DNA of 64,000 bases from Gigaspora rosea. Lineage: Eukaryota > Glomeromycota > Glomeromycetes > Diversisporales > Gigasporaceae. The notes beneath the pieces were generated by a model, which saw nothing but the letters and a program-made list of their open reading frames with translations, was not told where the DNA came from and made no database searches. The stretch's first letter is position 1. Every line of letters starts with the position of its first letter. Positions 53,970 through 64,000 of the stretch are shown piece by piece. The translations under genes and the position numbers were made by a program. The stretch is taken from NCBI GenBank assembly GCA_003550325.1, contig QKWP01001244.1:62001-126000 (forward strand), in the 5' to 3' direction.

Positions 53970-55697
53970 ATGATTGCATTACCAAACGAATGTCACTTTA
54001 TTATATTCAATAATCTTCAAAATGATCACAAAAACTTATTTTCTTGTCTTTTAGTAAACCGTCAATGGTGTAGTATTATTATACCAATATTATGGAGAGA
54101 TCTGAAAGATCGATTCAAAGATATAAAACTCATAAGAACATTTCTTTCATTATTAAATACTGAGGAGCAAGCACTATTAGCTCCTTTCGAAATTATCCTT
54201 CCAAATGATCCAAAACCATTATTTGAATATAGTAGCTATGTTGAATCTATTGATTATTTAAATCAAGGAATCATAAATTGGGTCCTTGAAACAGAATATG
54301 AAATAGATCACGAGCTTGTAAATGCTATGAGATGTTCTTTAACTGCTTTGTTCTTAAGAACCAGCAAGAAACTTAAGCATTTAAGTCTTGATAATGATAT
54401 TATTTGTAATCAAATAATATCTAAAAATCTTCATAAGAACAATAATATCACCTTCATAGAACTGCACAGTTTTAAAACTGAGGCAGCAAATAAAATAGTT
54501 GAGATCCTTTCTAAGAAATCTACTTTGACCATATTAAAGCTTAGAAATTATCAACTTGGATCTGAAGATTTAAAAATACTATTAGAAGTTCTTAATAAAA
54601 ACACTATTTTAAATTCTTTGGGTCTTTATAATGATACAATCAATGCTAAGGAAGCCAAAATGTTGGAACAGTTTCTTTATAAGAATAACACATTAACTTC
54701 TTTGAAACTTTGTGGAATTAGTGGAAAAAAATTATTTTTCAATCATATTGGATTAGAGAGAGAAAAAGCATTAGCAGATGCACTTTGTAAGAACAATACC
54801 CTAAAAGATTTAAATCTTCAATGTATTGGATTTGGATTAGAAGGGAAAAAATCATTAGCAAATATACTTTGCCAGAACACTGTGTTAACTTCTTTAAATA
54901 TTTGTGATAATAATCTTAAATCAGAAGGTGGAATAGCATTAGCAGGTGCACTTTGCAAGAACACCACACTAAAAGATTTAAATCTTTCATATAATAACCT
55001 TGGATTAGAAGGTGGAGTAGCATTAGCAAATGCACTTTGCAAGAACAACACACTGACTTCTTTAAATCTTTTTTTTAATTTTCTTGGATCAAGTAAAGAA
55101 TTAGCAAATGCACTCTGCAAAAATACCATGTTAACTTCTTTAAATCTTGGTCATAATAACCTTGGATCAGAAGAAGGAAAAGAATTAGCAGATGCACTTT
55201 GCATAAACACAACATTAATTTCTTTGGATCTTCAACAAAATAAAATTAAAGCAGAAGGTGCAAAAGCATTAGCAGATGCACTTTGTAAGAATACCACATT
55301 AACTTCTTTAAATCTTTGGCAGAACAAAATTGGATCAGAAGGTGGAAAAGCATTTGCAAATGCGCTTTACAAAAATACTACACTAAAAGATTTAAATCTT
55401 TCATCTAATAATCTTAAATCCGAAGGAGGAAAAGCATTAGCAGATTCCCTTTACAAGAACACCACATTGATTTCTTTGGAGCTTCAAACAAATCGGTTTA
55501 ATACAGAAGATGCAATAGCATTAGCAGATGCACTTTGCAAAAATACTATGCTAAAATTTTTAGATATTCGTAATAATGAATTTGAACCAAAAGGCATAAA
55601 AGCATTAAGAGGTGCAATTTGTAAAAACACCAAAGTGATCATTGATCTCTCTATACAAAATAATAATATTGTCGAGGATACTACATTAATGTATTAG
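53970..55697 (+). CDS. F-box / leucine-rich-repeat protein
   Basis: 575 residues, single exon. Residues 1-45 form an F-box: LPNECHFIIFNNLQNDHKNL, then SCLLVNRQWCSIIIPILW. F-boxes bind Skp1 and bring substrates to SCF ubiquitin ligases. From about residue 130 to 560 there are roughly fourteen ribonuclease-inhibitor-type leucine-rich repeats of about 28 residues, with the recurring pattern ALADALCKNTTLTSLNL-x-NKIGSEGGK. The central repeats are nearly identical at DNA level (for example GCATTAGCAGATGCACTTTG), a sign of recent internal duplication. This F-box form is common in expanded families of this fungal group. The ATG is preceded by TTAGTTCAAA. The substrate is unknown. The minus-strand frame within the repeats is a shadow. 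Confidence 0.9.
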   Translation: MIALPNECHFIIFNNLQNDHKNLFSCLLVNRQWCSIIIPILWRDLKDRFKDIKLIRTFLSLLNTEEQALLAPFEIILPNDPKPLFEYSSYVESIDYLNQGIINWVLETEYEIDHELVNAMRCSLTALFLRTSKKLKHLSLDNDIICNQIISKNLHKNNNITFIELHSFKTEAANKIVEILSKKSTLTILKLRNYQLGSEDLKILLEVLNKNTILNSLGLYNDTINAKEAKMLEQFLYKNNTLTSLKLCGISGKKLFFNHIGLEREKALADALCKNNTLKDLNLQCIGFGLEGKKSLANILCQNTVLTSLNICDNNLKSEGGIALAGALCKNTTLKDLNLSYNNLGLEGGVALANALCKNNTLTSLNLFFNFLGSSKELANALCKNTMLTSLNLGHNNLGSEEGKELADALCINTTLISLDLQQNKIKAEGAKALADALCKNTTLTSLNLWQNKIGSEGGKAFANALYKNTTLKDLNLSSNNLKSEGGKALADSLYKNTTLISLELQTNRFNTEDAIALADALCKNTMLKFLDIRNNEFEPKGIKALRGAICKNTKVIIDLSIQNNNIVEDTTLMY

Positions 55698-55800
55698 CAA
55701 AAATGTATCTTGTAGCAAAAGTATTAGTAGATACAATTTGTAAAAAACACAATACTGGATTTAAAGCATGTTATTTAGCCAACAACATAAAATATAAACT
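55698..55800 (+). pseudogene. Out-of-frame LRR remnant after the stop
   Basis: After the stop at 55695-55697, another frame reads AKVLVDTICKKHNTGFKACY, recognisable as part of one more repeat unit (AKALADALCKN in the gene). The ancestral protein was probably one repeat longer. Confidence 0.55.
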
Positions 55801-56698
55801 AAATATATTTTAATAATAATAAATATGTAGATTATATCTGAAGTTCTTATTTTGTATGCAATTATTAGTCTGAATAGCTTGGGGAACAAATAAATAAAAT
55901 TTTTTACGACACAATTAACCTACATACATACATGAAATGGTTTTGCTTAATACTAATAAATTCAGTCAACTTACAACCGAATTTTATAAAATTTTAAATA
56001 AAACAATCAAATCCTAATACTATTTTTAAATAAAAATAATTAAGCTTTAAAAGTTTTTAACTAAAAAAAAAAAAACATTTTTGTTACATATTTTTTTTTT
56101 AAAAAAAAACCTGATGTACTTGTTACCAGAGTTGCTACTTTAAACACCTAATGCAAGACCTAATTTTAAGGCTAATTCTCGGTTAAGTGAGACTTCAGTG
56201 ACTAAAATTGCAGCTTCAGGCAAGTAAACATATATGATGCCATCAGTAAATATTAGACCAATTTATATATATCGATGACAATCATCCCTGCTGATTTCTA
56301 TCAGTATTAGTATCCCGAGTCAGTTTTTAGATAACACAAAAGAAATTTTTATTTATTTCATTTACAATGCATACTAAAGTTATAACACGGAACAATCACC
56401 AAATATACATATAACGAGATTATAACTCTAAACTGTACACGATTACTAATTAAAATCCAAATTCATTACATCTAATAGCGTTAACGTTAACATCCGATAT
56501 CTGCAAAAAAATAATAAATTGAGCATGCAACAATCGTAAGTGTTAAAACGATTACGTAAACCTGCACAATTTATATAGTTAGCAAACAACATAAACAATA
56601 ACCGCAGTACTAATAGTAAAACGTTATAAAAACAAGCCCCATATTAATACAATTACTAATTAAGTTCGAAAAACCAAAAGTCGGTACCGATAGAAAAT
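55801..56698. other. 3' flank and spacer
   Basis: AT-rich, with poly(A) and poly(T) runs near 56060-56110. No gene seen. Confidence 0.45.
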
Positions 56699-57425
56699 AA
56701 ATAAATCTTAAGTGACTTGATACATAATCGATAATCCAAACGGAACCCCGAGTAAAACAAGTAAAAACAAGCTACAATATTAATACATAAATACATTAAA
56801 TCAAGAAAGCACAATGATAAATAGTCAAGCCTATGTACACATAAAAAATCAATACTGTGAACACATACCGTAATATTATAGAATCCCTTAAACATCAATC
56901 CCTACCGCGATAAACAGTAATTTAAAATCACGAAACGTCAGCACACATGGCATACTAAAATAAAAAAAATCTTAAGTGACTTGATACATAATCCAAACGG
57001 AATCCTGAGTAAAACAAGTAAAAACAATATTAACACATAAATACATTAAATCAAGAAAGCACGATGATAAACAGTCAAGTCAATGTATACATAAAAAAAA
57101 TCAATACTGTGAACACATACCTAATATTATAGTCCCTTAAACATCAATCCCTACCGGATAAACAGTAATTAAAAGCACGAAACTTCAGCACGCATGGCAT
57201 ACTAAAATAAAAAAATCGAGTAAAACAAGTAAAAACAAGCTACAATATTAACACATAATACATTAAATCAAGAAAGCACGATGATAAACAGTCAAGTCAA
57301 TGTACACATAAAAAAAATCAATACTGTGAACACATACCGTAATATTATAGAATCTCTTAAACATCAATTCCTACCGCGATAAACAGTAATTTAAAGCACG
57401 AAACGTCAGCACGCATGACATACAA
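56699..57425. repeat. ~250-bp tandem repeat, three units
   Basis: Units start at about 56699, 56961 and 57208. Each contains CGAGTAAAACAAGTAAAAAC or a close variant, ATTAAATCAAGAAAGCACRA, TCAATACTGTGAACACATAC and AACAGTAATTTAAAGCACGA-like blocks. The third unit lacks ~30 bases at its start. No ORF is conserved between units. Confidence 0.9.
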
Positions 57426-57657
57426 AATCACAAGGAACGACCATCCAATCGGATGCCCAGAATTGCCGACATCACTTAACTTGCCTGTAAACCACACTCT
57501 ACGTATTTCATACTCCGTTCCTGGTATTTAAAACTAATCAATATAAATATCAAATAATCACAAAAATATTACATTACAATTAAATATATATATTTATTAT
57601 TAAAAATTTTTATTTTACATTTGCAAATTTCCTGATTTTCAAATACTTATACATAAC

Positions 57658-57823
57658 GAACCCAACCGCCAACTATAATTTCTGTGACATGACCTCATAC
57701 TTGACCCTTCGTGAACCCAACCGTCAGCTACAATTAATACAGTATGGCTTCATACTTGATCTTTCTTGAACCCAACCATCTATTACAATTACCGTGGCAT
57801 AATATTACACTTGATCTTTTGCC
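57658..57823. repeat. 55-bp tandem repeat, three units
   Basis: GAACCCAACC begins units at 57658, 57713 and 57768, each followed by TACAATT- and CATACTTGATCTTT-like blocks. Confidence 0.88.
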
Positions 57824-57869
57824 ATTTCATCAACTTATTCAAGTCCTCAAGTTTTCGCATTACCAAATG

Positions 57870-58620
57870 AAGGTAAACCTATGAAAGAAAAAAAATTATT
57901 AGTATAAAAAAGAAAATCAAAAAAAAAAAAAGAAAAGAAAACTAGAAACTGGTATACTTGCTGTATCTTTTGTACAGTACCAGTTTGGTTTCCGGGTCCA
58001 TATTCCATTCCCGAGCTCCGGTAACCTACAAAAGAAAAAATTGTTAGCAATAAAATGAAAAAGAAACCAAAAAAATTAGAAACTGGTATACTTATCTTTC
58101 GTACAGTTTACGGATCCAAATCTCCATTCATAATTCTGGTAAAGAAACTGTTAGGAAAAGAATGGAAAAAGAATACCAAAAACAAGAAAATTAGAAACTG
58201 TTATACTTTTCTTTCGTACAGTACCAGTTCTATCTTGCTCCATTCTAATTCCGGCAACCTGCAAAAAAAAAAAAAAAAGATCCTATTAGGATGTGAATGA
58301 AAAAAGAAAGTCAAGAACAAGAAAACTAGAAACTGGAATACAGTACCAGTTCTAGCTTACAAGCACAAATCTCCATTCCCAGATTCCACTACAATTCCAA
58401 CAACTTACAAAAGAAAGAAACCGTTGGCAAGGACATGAAAAAAAAAGCCAAAACCAAGAAAACTAGAAATTGGTATACTTATTCGTACCAGTTCTAGCTT
58501 CCGGCTCCAAATCTCCATTCACGGGCTTCAGTCATATTTCCGGTAACCTACAAAAGAAACTATTAACAAGAGAATAAAAAAAACTGCGAACTAGCATGCT
58601 CTATTCTCTTCCGGCATTTC
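57870..58620. repeat. ~125-bp tandem repeat, five to six units
   Basis: Each unit has an A-rich half (AAAGAAA...TAGCAA...AAAAACCAAAA), then CTAGAAACTGGTATACTT, TTTCGTACAGTACCAGTTCT and a CTCCATTCC...TCCGGTAACCT block. Small frames inside are products of the repeat. Confidence 0.85.
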
Positions 58621-59060
58621 CGGTTATAAAAAAAAAATTGTATTTATACAAGATCTAAAAAAAAAAAAAACTCATAACCTCGAAAAATTTGATTATCAAT
58701 TATCATATTGCAGATCAAGTAGTACAACAGATAATTCCTAAAAATTGTCGTCTGATATCGGAGTTAAATATTTACGTGTTTCAATCCAGGTTAACTATTT
58801 TTTCCAACGGGGTACACGGATATTCGGTTCAGAGGTTGGAACCCTATGCACAATTTATAATATTCAAGAACACACAACCCAGAACGTTCATTTTTCTTGT
58901 TTGTAAAAAAAAAACAATTTTACTAATTACTGATAAAATAACTTAATAAAAAGTAACAGAAACCTCTTTCAAATTTTTGCATTGCTGAGAGACGAGTTGA
59001 ATTGCGAGCAAAGCAAAATAGTTAATTTCATCGTTAGAATATCTATAGTTATCGGGATTT
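58621..59060. other. Spacer, no gene recognised
   Basis: The 85-codon frame at 58689-58946 has no recognisable domain; no repeat is evident. Confidence 0.4.
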
Positions 59061-59062
59061 TA

Positions 59063-59291
59063 CAGGAGAGTCACCAACATTCCGGGTCGTATGCTTCGGA
59101 TCTAGGTCGGTTAACTGTTAGCAGATTCTATAGCAAAATTATCAGCTGGGCATTTTTTACTTAATGAATGGATATATGATTTCATTAGTAAAATTTTTTA
59201 TGATCTGGGGCAAAGTTGATCAATTCCGATCTAGCCGACCATGATTCTGATGCACTCCGGCGTATCCCGACCCGGAATTTTGGTGACCCTG
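59063..59291. mobile_element. 229-bp MITE flanked by TA
   Basis: CAGGAGAGTCACCAACATTC with CGGGTCG (59063-59089) pairs with CGACCCGGAATTTTGGTGAC plus CCTG (to 59291); TA flanks both ends. Noncoding. Confidence 0.75.
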
Positions 59292-59382
59292 TATTTGGTT
59301 AAATGTGCGTATATAAATTTAATATTTGGGGTTTATGAAGTCGAAGTATTAAATTTTTTTCAATCTATACCGATCGAAAAAC

Positions 59383-59408
59383 GACGTATGTACGTAAGTA
59401 CATACGTC
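59383..59408. repeat. Perfect 26-base palindromic hairpin
   Basis: GACGTATGTAC and GTACATACGTC pair around four bases. Confidence 0.85.
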
Positions 59409-59457
59409 ATTTTCAAATTGACATGCATAATTGTCATAATTGAGAAATGACGCATTT

Positions 59458-59590
59458 TACTTTTACAGCTTAACCTAAATGCTTTATTGATTTTATTTTC
59501 CCTTTAGCTTGTTTCGATGCTAACAAAGCCTTTTTATTAGTTGTAAAGGTGTTCGTTTTGTTACTTTTTCAAAAAAAAAAACTAGGTTTG
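59458..59590 (+). repeat. Left member of a distant inverted repeat
   Basis: CTTTTTATTAGTTGTAAA followed by CGTTTTGTTACTTTTTC matches in reverse complement 62335-62450 (GAAAAAGTAACAAAACG and TTTTACAACTAATAAAAAG). The two copies are ~2.8 kb apart and may be arms of an older element or two insertions in opposite orientation. Confidence 0.75.
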
Positions 59591-59667
59591 CCGAGGTGTA
59601 AAATCTATATTAAGAATTTAGTAGGTCGGAATCTAGCAGAACTTCTTCTGGTGGACATATAATATAA

Positions 59668-59699
59668 CTAGCGTCCGACCCGTGGCTCCGCCACGGGTT
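59668..59699 (-). mobile_element. Candidate Helitron 3' terminus
   Basis: On the minus strand ACCCGTGGC-GGA-GCCACGGGT (a 9-bp stem with a 3-base loop) is followed by CGGACG and then CTAG, with T next. A GC-rich hairpin just before CTRR, inserted between A and T, is the classic Helitron 3' end. The body would lie at higher coordinates; I could not find a 5' TC end or a Rep/helicase gene, so any element would be non-autonomous. Confidence 0.55.
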
Positions 59700-60059
59700 T
59701 TGTAAAATTCATAAAAATTTTAATAGCTTGATCAGGAATCAGTAATTTTTATTTGGCATAAGTTAAACAATATTAATAAAATAAATAGATACATATAACT
59801 CTTACTCTACATCAAGCTGCTACCCTTAACTTTTAAAAGATGGTTATCCGGAAAGTTGATACCTTAATAGCATTAATTTATGTCTTTAAATTTTTTGGTA
59901 ATACCTAAAATTAAATCGAAGGCAATAAAAAATTGAGTAAATTATTAACTTTGGTTAATAAACGAAAATTAGGTTTATACACATACTAAATTAGAATAAT
60001 AATAAAAATAAGATTTTTAATTACTTATCTTAAAATACTTCGACCTATTAAAACTGTTT

Positions 60060-61640
60060 AACTCGCAAAAATCTGTTATATAGTATGTAATTAAAATTTT
60101 GTTAGTTTCATACTGGAATTATCGTAATTTTCATCATGAGTTATTGTATATAACATACCTTCTATTCAGGTTGACACTGTACGTAATTAAGGTTGAGTTA
60201 GTTTGCAATGGAATTGCCGTAAGGTAAAGTTTGTTTTATTAAAATTATCGTGATCTCTATTGTGAATTCTTGTAAAATACTGGTAAAAAATTTACTCATT
60301 CTAGTGACATACAGTTTCCCTATAGAAAAAATTAAAAATCACATTCAGATTTTGTTCAGATTATTATTTTTAAAAATGGCATTTTTCGTAAGGGCAATAC
60401 TATTTGTGCCTCCCATTTTTGTTATTCATAGCCCGCCTATGTAAAAACTAATTATCATATGATATAATTTATTCAAGATGATTGGCATTGTTCATTTTGC
60501 TATTATTACCCTCCTCTATGTAATTAACTGATTATCATCACGATATAAAAGTTTAATTTCATATTTTTAGCCATAATATTATTATATAAAGGCTATATAT
60601 TGTTTTGCACTACAACTATATCATGCGACAATTAGTTAAAATAATTTATTTACATGGATAGGAGGTATAAAAAGCAAAAATGAGAGGCAATTTCCTTTTC
60701 GTAATTATAACCTATATAAAACTTTTTAAATTTTAAATTTCTTGAATATTTCCGAACTCCTTGTTATAATGTTATGCCGAAAAAAAAGATAAACAGGAAA
60801 TCAGAAATATTCAGGAAATTTAGGAATTTAAAAGGGTTTTATATAGGTTCTTATTATAAAAAATCTCATTTTTAAAAATAATAATCAGAACAAAATCTGA
60901 ATATGACATTTAATTTTTTTTTTTTATAGGTTGTGGTCAAGTGAATTGAAATTGTATGATTTTTACTATAATGTGGCTAAGATTGGTCGCTTTGTATTGG
61001 AATCATAATTCTATTGTGAGTTACAGTAAAACATTTCGTTACAAAAGTTAAGTTTGTATTAAGCGTTACAAACCAGCAAAGGTCTTTTTCGATTTTTAAT
61101 AGCTGCCTGAGGTGTGTCGATGTATCTTCTTTCTTTTTGAATACAAAATAAAATTTTCAATTATAACACATAATTAGAAATTTTACTTTGTGTTCGCATG
61201 GCAGGAAGATGATCTTCTCATGTACTAAATAAGGTAGATGGCTGTTAAAAATTGAAAAAGGCTTCTGCTTTACAGAACTTACTATGTTGATGGCAACTGT
61301 ATACATTGAGATTATCGTGATTTCCATCTAACATGAGCTAATGTGAAAAATTGTTATTAATCTTGTTCACTATCCCAGAGTTCATAACAGGTAGTTAAAG
61401 TTGTGTTAGCTTGCATTTGTATTACTGTAAAAAATTCTATCACAAAACCTACTTGCTATCCAGTACACATAATATTCAGTTAAGGTTGAGTTATTACTGT
61501 AGGCATCCTATTACAAAACACTTGCTATTCCAGTGATCTCAGTACGTGTTAAGTTCGAGTTAGTTTGTATTGGAATTATAATGAATTACCGTAAAAAATT
61601 CTATTCACTGGTTATTGTAAAAATTATGGTTTACATACAT
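60060..61640. repeat. Tandem array of the left-edge family, interrupted
   Basis: Diverged units with GTAATTAAGGTTGAGTTAGTTT, TTGGAATTATCGT and TACTGTAAAAAATTCTAT blocks at about 60085-60250 and 61290-61640, the same family and orientation as 1-395. They are interrupted by other sequence, including the palindrome at 60314-60940. Confidence 0.65.
60314..60940. repeat. Nested palindrome
   Basis: Outer arms ATTCAGATTTTGTTCAGATT and ATTATTTTTAAAAATG (60340-60380) pair with ATTTTTAAAAATAATAATCA and GAACAAAATCTGAATA (60868-60902). An inner hairpin pairs CCTATATAAAACTTTTTAAA (60711 onward) with TTTAAAAGGGTTTTATATAGG (to 60847). Noncoding, fold-back-like. Confidence 0.75.
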
Positions 61641-62038
61641 TTTATTGCGTTATTCATATCCTAGCTAATATCAGACACTTGGTATAAATTACACGTAAAA
61701 GGATTTTTAAAATTGTGACAACAGCATAATAAGAGAGTGAAAATTCATAGGACGTAATTCTGGTTGTTTCTGTATTGAGGGATCGTGGTAGTAATTTATG
61801 TGCAGCACGTGAGTTTTAATTCATGACGACATTAATTCGAATGATCGAAATGTCGCAATAATTGTAGATGATCACAGGAATGTTGTAATAATTACTCAAA
61901 CCATGTTAATTTTATGTATATCTGTATAAGTTTTCTACGTTCAGGTCACATTTTTCAGATACAACCAATTAAAAACGTTAAAGTGCACAAACCCAGAATT
62001 GAGTTATAAAGATAAGTAAAATTACGTAATCTACAATT

Positions 62039-62105
62039 TTTTCTTTTGGTATGATTTTCAGAAGCGCAGTGACGCCGAGCTTCTGAAAATCATACTAAAA
62101 GAAAA
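62039..62105. repeat. Strong hairpin with ~27-bp arms
   Basis: TTCTTTTGGTATGATTTTCA with GAAGC pairs with GCTTCTGAAAATCATACTAA with AAGAA; one G-T difference, loop of ~13 bases. Confidence 0.85.
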
Positions 62106-62524
62106 AACCGTGGGATTTGTGTAATCTAACTAAGTCGCCCTTATTCCTTCAAATATATTTAATATTATTCAGAATAATGACCTTAGCCGGAAATGAAACG
62201 GCCCACACTTGCAAAATTCTACTAGTGTACGCCTCCACCCCATCTTGACTACACATATCCAAATGCTTATTTTTTAATTTTATAAATCATTTTAAAAATA
62301 TATAAGCGTTAGATATCGGCAGGAGAGGCATTTTTTTTTTGTTTTTGAAAAAGTAACAAAACGAGCGCCTTTTACAACTAATAAAAAGGGCTCTGTTAAG
62401 CATAGAGGCAAGATAAAGGGCAACTTTAAGCTGTAAAATGTCAATTTGAAAAAAAATTATTTGTACTTTATAAATACTATAATAAATTTTATATACGCAC
62501 ATTCAACCAAACTTATAGTATGTA

Positions 62525-63711
62525 TAGTGATTGGCATCGTAAATAGCTAATTACTACAATTATATTTACTACATATATTATTACATAGTCTTTTTTAACC
62601 TTTAATTGCAATAATTACTTACTACATGTAGTAATATGTAGTAATGTAGTACTTTTTACTACATGTATTAATATGTAGTAATGTAGTATTATCTACTACA
62701 CATGTAGTAATGTGGTATTATTTACTACATGAAGTAATATGTTGTAATATAATATTACTTAACCCCGGCTCTAATTTATTTTAAATAATTTTTTTTAAAA
62801 AAAAGAGCCGCAATTATAGCATGTTTTGCTGGCCCTTTTTGGAATTTCTATTTCAAGATCTCAATATTCAAAAAAGCTCGATTCTACAACAATGACTTTT
62901 TATATGATGCAGGTTTTAACTAATATAAAGTAATTATAGCACTATGGCATCCTTCGGCTGACAATGCCCAATACATATCATATGTATGTATGCATATACT
63001 GTGTGTACATACACATGTACGTATTTGAGAAACTAAGAAGAAATCGATCCATTCTTGTTTAATAATATATATTAAAAAAAAGAAAAAAAAAACAATAAAA
63101 AAATGCATTTAAGTAGTAGTTTATTTATATTCAAGACAGTACACTATCTTTATTGCGAAGTTCTTTTTGTTAAGTAAAAACTTTATCAACTAAACTATCT
63201 ACATCATAATCATAATTTGGTTGTTCTTCAACAGCTTCATTTTCTAAATCTGATTCAATATGTTGTTTTGGCCTTCTTTTCTAAAAATCTCATAATTCAA
63301 ATCAAAACTTTCTTCCAAATCTAAAAGCTTATATAACCAATTATTGTTTACATTACATGATTCTAGATCCGATTTGCAGACATATCACATGTTCAGATTA
63401 ATACTACAATTTTGACCAATGTTAATCACAATTCAAATAGATAATGCATGTTAATTCTAGTATGTATTTGTAAAATATCATATTTATTTATAATAATAAT
63501 CATTACATATAGTAATAAATACTACATGTAGTAATAAGTACTACATGTAGTAATAAATACTACATGTAATAATATTTACTACTTGTGGTAATAATTATTA
63601 TATATAATAACTATTACTACATGTAGTAAATATTATTACAATTACTACTTTTGTAGTAAATAATTCTTACATTACTACATATCATGATTTGAATTACTAC
63701 ACCAATCACTA
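62525..63711. mobile_element. hAT-like element with palindromic ACTACATGTAGT repeats
   Basis: Starts TAGTGATTGG (62525) and ends CCAATCACTA (63711). Subterminal zones (62560-62755 and 63500-63690) are built from ACTACATGTAGTAATA-like units, themselves palindromic. Flanks AGTATGTA and GTTATATA agree at only 5 of 8 positions, so the target duplication is uncertain. The centre (about 63175-63400) holds a minus-strand remnant reading NWLYKLLDLEESFDLNYEIF, not assigned to any family. No transposase. Confidence 0.65.
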
Positions 63712-64000
63712 GTTATATATAATATTCTAATGATGAAATAACCATTTTGCATTGCTTGCAATTTGTTTCTCAACAATGGCAAAATTTAAAAGAGGTTTCT
63801 GTTACTTTTATTAAAAATTTATTTTGAAATTCTTATTATTTTTTTTTTACAAATGTTCCAAACCTCTGACTCAAAAAATTACCAACAGAACCATATAATA
63901 GATGGGTTACCTGTTAGTAAACAGGTAATAATTATCAATTGATACATATCATATGTATTAAAGCTTTGCCAATTGGAAAAAAATGGTAATCAAATAGGTA
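63712..64000. other. Right edge, no gene recognised
   Basis: AT-rich, with a small palindrome TTACCTGTTAGTAAACAGGTAA at about 63907-63928. Confidence 0.45.

Noticed and set aside
56699..57425. Box C/D snoRNA genes in the 250-bp repeats
   Set aside because: An ATGATAA resembles a C box, but no matching D box at the expected spacing is conserved between units.
1..64000. CRISPR arrays, bacterial operons, tRNA or rRNA genes, viral genes
   Set aside because: No regularly spaced identical repeats with unique spacers, no Shine-Dalgarno-led gene clusters and no cloverleaf or rRNA signatures were seen; the only tRNA-like boxes belong to the 35-kb retroposon.

Overview
The window is a repeat-dense, very AT-rich stretch of a eukaryotic nuclear genome, most likely from an arbuscular mycorrhizal fungus (Glomeromycotina, Rhizophagus-like). 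This is inferred from the mix of protein families: Sel1-repeat, TPR, BTB/BACK and TLDc fragments, an F-box/LRR protein, fungal Zn2Cys6 factors, a fungal chromovirus and pogo/hAT elements. I see no rRNA, tRNA, CRISPR array or bacterial operon structure. There is one 212-base assembly gap (10385-10596) and one isolated N (13999).

Only three protein genes look intact: a Zn2Cys6 DNA-binding protein (8469-9917, +), an FkbM-type methyltransferase with a possible mitochondrial presequence (41905-42921, -), and an F-box/leucine-rich-repeat protein (53970-55697, +). A BTB/BACK remnant followed by possible exons (about 50.1-51.7 kb, -), a Sel1 array (about 43.9-44.8 kb, -), a second Zn2Cys6 N-terminus (about 47 kb, -) and TLDc fragments (about 29-30 kb, +) are broken copies of expanded host families.

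The rest is layered mobile DNA. From left to right: a ~115-bp tandem array at the left edge; two ~0.5-kb solo LTR-like elements with 4-bp target duplications, on either side of a 1.6-kb hAT-like element; a small hAT MITE with a perfect 8-bp duplication; the Zn2Cys6 gene; a 3.3-kb pogo-like DNA transposon (11742-15086) whose transposase is frameshifted and split by a hAT MITE; palindromic elements and a poly(A) retroposon; a dead Ty3/gypsy chromovirus (20031-28344) whose 5' LTR is split by a 3.0-kb terminal-inverted-repeat element (25221-28196) carrying scraps of Sel1, TPR and unknown coding sequence; diverged palindromes sharing a ~60-base core (19, 31-32, 34 and 38 kb); a ~1-kb tRNA-headed SINE-like retroposon (35443-36426); a nested element at 38 kb (minisatellite split by a palindrome inside an outer inverted-repeat element); the FkbM gene; pseudogenes; the F-box/LRR gene; three adjacent tandem arrays (56.7-58.6 kb); a candidate Helitron 3' end (59668) next to a second copy of the left-edge array (60.06-61.64 kb); and a 1.2-kb hAT-like element built from palindromic ACTACATGTAGT units near the right edge.

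The genes do not form a pathway. The clearest theme is how mobile elements stack in this genome. Many insertions can be ordered in time because one element cuts another and the target-site duplications are still readable. All calls were made by eye without alignment software; identities, copy numbers and edges are approximate unless a duplication or inverted repeat fixes them.
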